Shown one piece after another: positions 1 through 6,458 of a stretch of DNA of 6,458 bases (position 1 is its first letter; every line of letters begins with the position of its first letter). Made by a program: the position numbers and the translations under genes. The notes under the pieces were generated by a model. The model searched no databases. It was not told the DNA's origin and saw nothing but the letters and a program-made list of their open reading frames with translations. The stretch spans positions 1-6,458 of the forward strand of contig CAAENI010000052.1 of NCBI GenBank assembly GCA_900757285.1. The letters are read 5' to 3'. The DNA comes from an uncultured Collinsella sp. (GTDB lineage: Bacteria > Actinomycetota > Coriobacteriia > Coriobacteriales > Coriobacteriaceae).

Positions 1-413
1 ACGGTCATGCCGGGGATGACGCGCATGAGGGCGATATCCTCGCAGCACTGGTGCGTGGCGCCGTCCTCGCCCACCGAGATACCGGCGTGCGTGGCGCCAA
101 TCTTAACGTTGAGGTGCGGGTAGCCGATGGAATTGCGAACCTGCTCAAAGGCGCGGCCGGCGGCGAACATGGCAAAGGTGCTCGCGAAGGCGACGCGGCC
201 GGTGGTTGCGATACCGGCGGCAACACCCATCAGGTTGCTCTCGGCAATGCCCACATCGAAGAAGCGGTCGGGGCAGGCTGCCTTAAACTTGCCGGTCTGC
301 GTGGCGGCGGCCAGGTCGGCATCGAGGACCACAAAGTCATCGTGCTCGTTGGCGAGCTCGACGAGGGCCTCACCGTAGCTTACGCGCGTGGCGATTTTCT
401 TGACGTCTGCCAT
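1..413 (-). CDS. Transketolase, C-terminal subunit (3' end outside window)
   Basis: This is the pyrimidine-binding half of a two-chain transketolase, which with its partner subunit moves two-carbon ketol units between sugar phosphates in the cytosolic non-oxidative pentose phosphate pathway, using thiamine diphosphate (ThDP). The 137 codons visible begin [17 protein letters not shown]. They show the DAD motif (31-33), FDVGIAES (52-59) whose Glu58 matches the catalytic glutamate that activates the ThDP aminopyrimidine ring, TFAMF (79-83), and GEDGATHQ (115-122), all typical of the transketolase Pyr domain. The family is usually a little over 300 residues, so more than half, including the C-terminal domain, lies beyond the window edge. 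The ATG follows the stop of the N-terminal subunit gene after one base, and its Shine-Dalgarno AGGAG (421-425) lies inside that gene, so the two are probably translationally coupled. A DXS-like enzyme is less likely because of the split layout. Confidence 0.95.
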   Translation of the reverse strand, partial: MADVKKIATRVSYGEALVELANEHDDFVVLDADLAAATQTGKFKAACPDRFFDVGIAESNLMGVAAGIATTGRVAFASTFAMFAAGRAFEQVRNSIGYPHLNVKIGATHAGISVGEDGATHQCCEDIALMRVIPGMT

Positions 414-414
414 C

Positions 415-1245
415 CTAGAGCTCCTCTCCGGCGGCCGTGAGCTCTGCCATGGCCTGCTCAAACTGTTCATCGTTGGGGGCCTTGCCGTGCCAACCCACCT
501 GGTTCTCCATAAAGGAAACGCCCTTGCCCTTGGTGGTCTCGGCGATGATGGCGGTCGGCTGACCCTTGGTGGCGCGGGCCTCGGCAAAGGCGGCGCGGAT
601 CTGATCGAAATCGTTGCCGTCGGCGAGCTCCACCACGTGGAACTTGAAGGCGCGGAACTTGTCGGCGAGCGGCATGGGGTCGTTGACCTCCTCGACGGGG
701 CCGTCGATCTGCAGGCCGTTGTGGTCGACGATCACGCAGAGGTTGTCAAGCTGCTGGTTGCCGGCAAACATGGCGGCCTCCCAAACCTGGCCCTCCTCGC
801 TCTCGCCGTCGCCCAGCAGGGCGTAGGTGCGATAGTCGTCGCCCCAGTGCTTGGCGGCAACGGCCATGCCCACGGCGGCGGAGATGCCCTGGCCGAGCGA
901 ACCGGTGGACATATCGACGCCCGGGGTGTCGTTCATGTTGGGGTGACCCTGCAGGTGGCTGCCGATGTGGCGCAGCGTCTCGAGATCCTCCTTGGGGAAG
1001 AATCCGCGCTCGGCGAGCACAGCGTACAGACCAGGCGCGCAATGACCCTTGGAAAGCACGAAGCGATCGCGGTCGGCCTTGCGGGGGTCGGCCGGGTCGA
1101 CGTTCATTTCCTCAAAGTACAGATAGGTCATGATGTCGGCAGCGCCGAGCGAACCGCCCGGATGGCCGGACTTGGCAGCGTGCACGCCGGTGACGATGCC
1201 CTTCCTTACCTCGTTGGCAACCTTTTTGAGCTCTTCGTCGCTCAT
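415..1245 (-). CDS. Transketolase, N-terminal (ThDP diphosphate-binding) subunit
   Basis: This 276-residue protein is the PP-domain half of a split transketolase; single-chain enzymes are about 660 residues. Visible landmarks are KSGHPGG (25-31), [11 protein letters not shown] (64-74), GSLGQG (115-120), the ThDP/Mg motif starting GDGE (145-148) and ending near DHN (174-176), and [10 protein letters not shown] (239-248) followed by the WHGKAPN stretch (252-258). His28, His68 and His253 fall in the conserved histidine positions of the family. The start [13 protein letters not shown] is supported by AAGGA (1253-1257) 7 nt upstream of the ATG; a nearer ATG at the SD is out of frame. The gene ends in TAG one base before the C-terminal subunit. 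It heads the visible transketolase operon, with a 208-bp region upstream carrying promoter-like and operator-like sequences. Function call is firm; which pentose pathway it serves (central or sugar-inducible) cannot be told from the protein. Confidence 0.97.
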   Translation of the reverse strand: MSDEELKKVANEVRKGIVTGVHAAKSGHPGGSLGAADIMTYLYFEEMNVDPADPRKADRDRFVLSKGHCAPGLYAVLAERGFFPKEDLETLRHIGSHLQGHPNMNDTPGVDMSTGSLGQGISAAVGMAVAAKHWGDDYRTYALLGDGESEEGQVWEAAMFAGNQQLDNLCVIVDHNGLQIDGPVEEVNDPMPLADKFRAFKFHVVELADGNDFDQIRAAFAEARATKGQPTAIIAETTKGKGVSFMENQVGWHGKAPNDEQFEQAMAELTAAGEEL

Positions 1246-1252
1246 TGTGCCT

Positions 1253-1257
1253 TCCTT
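1253..1257 (-). promoter_or_regulatory. Ribosome binding site of transketolase N subunit
   Basis: AAGGA within the purine run GAAAGGAAGG on the minus strand, 7 nt before the ATG at 1245. It fixes the start of the transketolase N-terminal subunit. Confidence 0.75.
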
Positions 1258-1331
1258 TCATCCTCTTAAGACAAGATGCGCACGGCACGGAAAGGTAGTC
1301 CCAACACAGCCGCGATGCACGTACGTCATTC

Positions 1332-1360
1332 ATTATGCTGGAAACTGGAAGCTTTACCAG
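1332..1360 (-). promoter_or_regulatory. Possible promoter of the transketolase operon
   Basis: The minus strand of the intergenic region is much richer in A+T at about 1325-1390 than the flanking genes. A CATAAT hexamer (1332-1337), 5 of 6 to the -10 consensus, has CTGGTA 17 nt upstream (1355-1360), only 3 of 6 to the -35 consensus. The start point would be near 1325, giving a leader of about 80 nt. An AATAAT hexamer further upstream (about 1373-1378) is an alternative -10 with an equally poor -35. The location of a promoter in this region is plausible because yitT-like and transketolase genes are 208 bp apart, but the exact hexamers are uncertain. Confidence 0.35.
1345..1360. repeat. Imperfect palindrome in the transketolase upstream region
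   Basis: CTGGTAAAGCTTCCAG on the minus strand has CTGG/CCAG ends around a core containing the palindrome AAGCTT, which is offset by two bases from the centre. It overlaps the spacer of the possible promoter just downstream, where a repressor could act. The symmetry is only 5 of 8 pairs, so this may be chance. Confidence 0.25.
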
Positions 1361-1401
1361 AGTATTTATCATTATTTGAACAATTGAGCAGGCAGAACCG
1401 C

Positions 1402-1419
1402 TGATGAAACGGTTTATCA
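1402..1419. promoter_or_regulatory. LacI/GalR-family-like operator candidate
   Basis: The 18-bp sequence TGATAAACCGTTTCATCA (minus strand) is a near-palindrome centred on CG. It matches the AANCGNTT core that LacI/GalR-family regulators (GalR, PurR, CcpA-type sites) commonly bind, and has TGAT/ATCA arms; apart from the variable core positions only one pair is mismatched. It lies about 160 bp upstream of the transketolase start and just 5' of the AT-rich promoter-like stretch, a position compatible with sugar-responsive control. No regulator gene is visible in the window, so the assignment rests on the motif alone. Confidence 0.45.
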
Positions 1420-1453
1420 ATGTGAACGTCTTTTGGATGGAACGCAGTCGGCC

Positions 1454-2344
1454 CTACGCGTTAATGTCCTTGAATCCCTCACCGAAGGTTTCCGTAACGT
1501 CGGCGACCGTCACAATGGCGTGAGGATCGCGCTCGCGCACGATCGTTTTGAGGGTGTTGAGCTCGCGGCGGCTCACAATGACCATGATCACCGGCTTCTC
1601 GGCACCCGAGTACATGCCGGTCGCCCTAAACTTGGTGCAGCCGCGGCCCAGGCCATACATGATGTCGGCCGCGATATCGGGAAACTTGTCCGAGATGATG
1701 AGCACCATACGGCGCCTGTTGCCACCGTCGACCACGGCATCGATCACGTAGCCGCTAATGACCATCGAAAGGCCCGCATACAGCGCGTTTTCGACCGAAA
1801 AGACCGGGGCCGACAGCGCGCACACGGCAACATCGATCGCCATGACGGTCGAGCCAACCGGCAGCGATGTGTTGCGCGAGATGATCTGGCCGATCGTGTC
1901 AGAGCCGCCAGTGTTGGCACCGGCGCGCAACACCATGCCATACCCGATGCCCGTGATAATGCCGCCCCACATAGCGGGCAGCATCAGGTCGGCATGTGCC
2001 AGCGGCGCCACAAACGGAGCGAACAGGTCGGTGAAAAAACCCAGCAGCACAAAACCGGTCGCCGTCTGCACCACGTAGAACATGCCACCCTCGCGCATAA
2101 CAACCAGCAGCAGCAAGGCATTCATCACGATGGTCTGGATACCGACGGGAAGCGATATGCCATGCGAGGCGCCGACCGCCTGAATAATGGTGGCAAGGCC
2201 TGTGACGCCGCCGGCGGCAAGGCCGTTGGGGATCAAAAACAAGTCTGTCGCGATAGCTGCCAGGGCGCAGCCAAACATAATCTTGGGCAAGTCATGAAAG
2301 AAGTTCATCGAAAGAATGCGCTTGATGTCCAGACGATATGCCAT
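1454..2344 (-). CDS. YitT-family (DUF161) membrane protein with C-terminal DUF2179 domain
   Basis: A 296-residue integral membrane protein of the YitT family, whose biochemical function is not established. Hydrophobic segments can be seen at roughly 22-38, 43-58, 66-83, 88-112, 122-139, 163-181 and 186-202, although the exact number of crossings is uncertain. The glycine-rich motif GANTGGSD (142-149) between the later segments is characteristic of the family. A charged break (DGGNRRR, 206-212) leads into a soluble tail of about 85 residues ending in ADVTETFGEGFKDINA, the DUF2179 domain, a small alpha/beta fold that may be regulatory. The chosen start is preceded by GGGAGG. An in-frame ATG eight codons upstream (2366-2368) is rejected because its codons lie inside the terminator hairpin and it has no good ribosome binding site. 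Total length fits the family's usual 280-290. The stop is TAG and no clear terminator follows, so readthrough into the transketolase genes is possible. Confidence 0.9.
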   Translation of the reverse strand: MAYRLDIKRILSMNFFHDLPKIMFGCALAAIATDLFLIPNGLAAGGVTGLATIIQAVGASHGISLPVGIQTIVMNALLLLVVMREGGMFYVVQTATGFVLLGFFTDLFAPFVAPLAHADLMLPAMWGGIITGIGYGMVLRAGANTGGSDTIGQIISRNTSLPVGSTVMAIDVAVCALSAPVFSVENALYAGLSMVISGYVIDAVVDGGNRRRMVLIISDKFPDIAADIMYGLGRGCTKFRATGMYSGAEKPVIMVIVSRRELNTLKTIVRERDPHAIVTVADVTETFGEGFKDINA

Positions 2345-2348
2345 GCTG

Positions 2349-2355
2349 CCTCCCT
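2349..2355 (-). promoter_or_regulatory. Ribosome binding site deciding the YitT-like start
   Basis: AGGGAGG on the minus strand ends 4 nt before the ATG at 2344. It picks the second of two in-frame ATGs and begins only about two bases after the terminator U-run ends. Confidence 0.7.
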
Positions 2356-2356
2356 C

Positions 2357-2385
2357 AAAAAAGCGCACCCAAACGAGTGCGCTTT
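2357..2385 (-). terminator. Intrinsic terminator after prfB, in the leader of the YitT-like gene
   Basis: On the minus strand, AAAGCGCAC and GTGCGCTTT form a perfect 9-bp stem around the 8-nt loop TCGTTTGG, with a run of six T (three of them shared with the stem). This is a textbook rho-independent terminator for the secA-prfB transcript, ending about 120 nt after the prfB stop. Its U-run ends next to the ribosome binding site of the following gene, leaving no room for a separate promoter after it. In the plus direction only three T follow the hairpin, so activity that way would be weak. Confidence 0.85.
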
Positions 2386-2404
2386 GAACTTCTTGCTGTA
2401 TTCG

Positions 2405-2433
2405 ATTCTACCGATTCACCGGGCAAATACCAC
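2405..2433 (-). promoter_or_regulatory. Possible promoter of the YitT-like gene
   Basis: TAGAAT (2405-2410) matches the -10 consensus at 5 of 6 positions, but the hexamer 17 nt upstream, GTGGTA (2428-2433), matches the -35 at only 3 of 6. A start near 2398 would give a leader of about 55 nt that contains the whole terminator hairpin. Weak evidence overall. Confidence 0.3.
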
Positions 2434-2460
2434 CCCTGCGCAGTGTTTGCATCGACCCGG
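2419..2460. repeat. Interrupted inverted repeat between prfB and the YitT-like gene
   Basis: GCAAATAC (2423-2430) pairs with GTGTTTGC (2443-2450) except for one position, and outside it CCGG (2419-2422) pairs with CCGG (2457-2460) across a 6-nt bulge. No T-run follows, so it is not a second terminator. It overlaps the weak -35 of the possible promoter and might be a protein-binding site or an RNA structure at the 3' end of prfB. Confidence 0.3.
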
Positions 2461-2474
2461 AGCCAATCATGTGC

Positions 2475-3622
2475 CTAGGCAGACGATGCTTCCGCATCGG
2501 CGTTGCCGGTTGCCCAACGATGGTAGCCGATCACAAACGGATCCAGATCGCCATCGTCGAGAACGGCCTCGACGTTGCTGGTCTCCACGCCCGTGCGCAG
2601 GTCCTTGACCATCTGATACGGGTAGAGCACGTAGCTGCGAATCTGGTTGCCAAAACCGATCGTGGTCTTGGGCCCGCGAATCTCATCCAGGGCCTCGGCG
2701 CGCTTCTCGAGCTCGATCTCGTACAGACGGGCCTTGAGAATCTGCATGCACGCGGCCTTGTTTTGAATCTGGCTGCGCTCGTTTTGGCAAGTGACAACGA
2801 TGCCGCTGGGAAAATGCGTCACGCGTACGGCAGAGTCGGTGGTGTTGACGCCCTGGCCGCCCGGACCGCTCGCGTGATACACGTCCACGCGGATATCGTC
2901 GGGACTGATCTCGATGTCGATATCGTCAGGCAACACGGGAATGACCTCGACGCCGGCAAACGTGGTCTGGCGGCGCTTCTTATCATCGGTGGGGCTGATG
3001 CGTACCAGGCGGTGAACGCCGGCCTCGGCGCGCAGCATGCCAAACGCGTCCTTGCCCTCGACGGTAAAGGTCGCACGGTCGATGCCGATGACCTCAGCCG
3101 CGGGGCAGTCGTTAATGGTGACCTTCCAGCCGCGACGCTGGCAGTACTTCATGTACATCTTAAAGAGCATGAAGGTCCAGTCCTGTGCCTCCAGGCCACC
3201 CTGTCCGGGCTTGATGGTCACAATCGCGTCGCCGTGATCGAACTCACCGGTAAACCAGCTCGAAAGCTCGAGCTCGTCGATAGCGCGGGCCAGGCGTTCT
3301 GCCGTAGCGGCAGCCTCCTCGCGCAATGCGGCGGCATCGGGGTCGTCGCCCATCTCCTCGGCAAGCTCCAGCGCCGCGCGGGCGTCAGATAGCTCGCCGC
3401 GCGCGGTATCCACGGCAGCGATATCTTCCTTGGCGCGAGCGATCTCCTCCATGGTGGCGCGAGCGGCGTCGGCGTCATCCCAAAAGCCGGGGGCCACGCT
3501 TTTTGCCTCGAGCTCGGTCACGCGCGTGCGCTTCTCGTCCAAATGAAGATACGACTCGACCTCGCCGAGCCGGTCCGCAAACGCGTCCAGCTCGGCGGGC
3601 GTTACCTCTAAAGCCTCGGCCA

Positions 3623-3623
<1 letters not shown>
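2475..3623 (-). CDS. prfB: Peptide chain release factor 2 (RF2)
   Basis: RF2 recognises UGA and UAA stop codons in the ribosomal A site and triggers release of the finished peptide. The 382-residue chain has the N-terminal helical domain (about 1-120), the core with GQGGLEAQDW (140-149), a stop-codon recognition segment, and the catalytic GGQ (255-257) in SGPGGQGVNTTDSAVR, whose glutamine is normally methylated. The C-terminal part (RSYVLYPYQMVKDLRTGVE) is standard. Two points are odd. The codon-reading tripeptide, Ser-Pro-Phe in most RF2 proteins, is Ser210-Pro211-Thr212 (AGC CCC ACC). The frame is also continuous: at the place where many prfB genes carry the CUU-UGA-C +1 frameshift site, this gene reads TTG GAC (Leu28-Asp29, 3537-3542). 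The start is set by overlap with the secA stop (TAATG) and AGGA at 3631-3634, 7 nt upstream. Context after secA is the same as in Bacillus subtilis. RF1 is excluded by lack of the Pro-x-Thr type motif and by the EAQDW segment. Confidence 0.96.
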
Positions 3624-6430
<2,807 letters not shown>

Positions 6431-6437
6431 GTGGTTT

Positions 6438-6442
6438 TCCTT
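6438..6442 (-). promoter_or_regulatory. secA: Ribosome binding site deciding the secA start
   Basis: AAGGA on the minus strand, 7 nt before the ATG at 6430, favours this start over the in-frame ATG at 6451, whose reading frame would run through the site. Confidence 0.7.
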
Positions 6443-6458
6443 TTTGGCCATCGCCCAC

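Noticed and set aside
388..1269. Plus-strand open frame of 293 codons opposite the transketolase N subunit
   Set aside because: It is the antisense shadow of a clearly recognised gene, with no family resemblance and composition typical of such shadows.
1246..1330. Possible riboswitch or ThDP-responsive leader before the transketolase genes
   Set aside because: I looked for the conserved CUGAGA and related THI-box elements and did not see them. The likely leader of about 80 nt shows no strong structure, and ThDP-using enzymes are not usual THI-box targets.
1396..1414. Hairpin AACCG/CGGTT with a 9-nt loop, as a terminator for the YitT-like gene
   Set aside because: The stem is only 5 bp and no T-run follows on the minus strand. 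The same bases fit better as part of the operator-like palindrome.
2345..2368. Upstream in-frame start adding eight residues to the YitT-like protein
   Set aside because: Its codons would be read out of the terminator hairpin and T-run and through the ribosome binding site; no Shine-Dalgarno precedes it.
1433..2608. Plus-strand open frame of 391 codons opposite the YitT-like gene
   Set aside because: It is rich in His, Arg and Gln with no domain, runs through the terminator hairpin and into prfB antisense, and lies opposite a well-supported membrane protein gene.

Overview
The window is GC-rich chromosomal DNA (around 60% G+C by eye) from a bacterium that is most likely a gut-type anaerobic actinobacterium of the class Coriobacteriia, possibly near Collinsella. 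This placement rests on protein character: an actinobacterial-style RF2 (the GGQGVNTTDSAVR stretch after the catalytic GGQ), a transketolase split into two subunits, and codon use rich in G or C at third positions. It is an inference by memory and not the result of a search.

All five genes lie on the minus strand, so the order of transcription runs from right to left. At the right end is secA, the Sec translocase ATPase (complete, 3623-6430). It overlaps the start of prfB, peptide release factor 2 (2475-3623), by one base in a TAATG junction. A strong intrinsic terminator (2357-2385) follows prfB. It sits almost directly against the ribosome binding site of the next gene, a YitT-family membrane protein with a DUF2179 tail (1454-2344). 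A 208-bp intergenic region then holds an AT-rich promoter-like stretch and a LacI-family-like palindrome. It leads into the split transketolase: N-terminal subunit (415-1245), then after one base the C-terminal subunit (3' part outside the window, 1-413).

The window therefore covers two housekeeping blocks, protein export plus translation termination and the non-oxidative pentose phosphate pathway, with a membrane protein of unknown function between them. Each of the five assigned starts has a purine-rich Shine-Dalgarno sequence, and four of the five have the core exactly 7 nt from the ATG. The stop codons of the four complete genes are TAA (secA) and TAG (prfB, yitT-like, transketolase N); none is TGA.

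I see no mobile element, CRISPR array, tRNA or rRNA, and no sign of an undescribed multi-gene system. The points most worth a second look are: the RF2 codon-recognition tripeptide, which reads Ser-Pro-Thr instead of the usual Ser-Pro-Phe; the missing prfB frameshift site; the terminator placed in the yitT-like leader; and the operator-like palindrome upstream of the transketolase genes.
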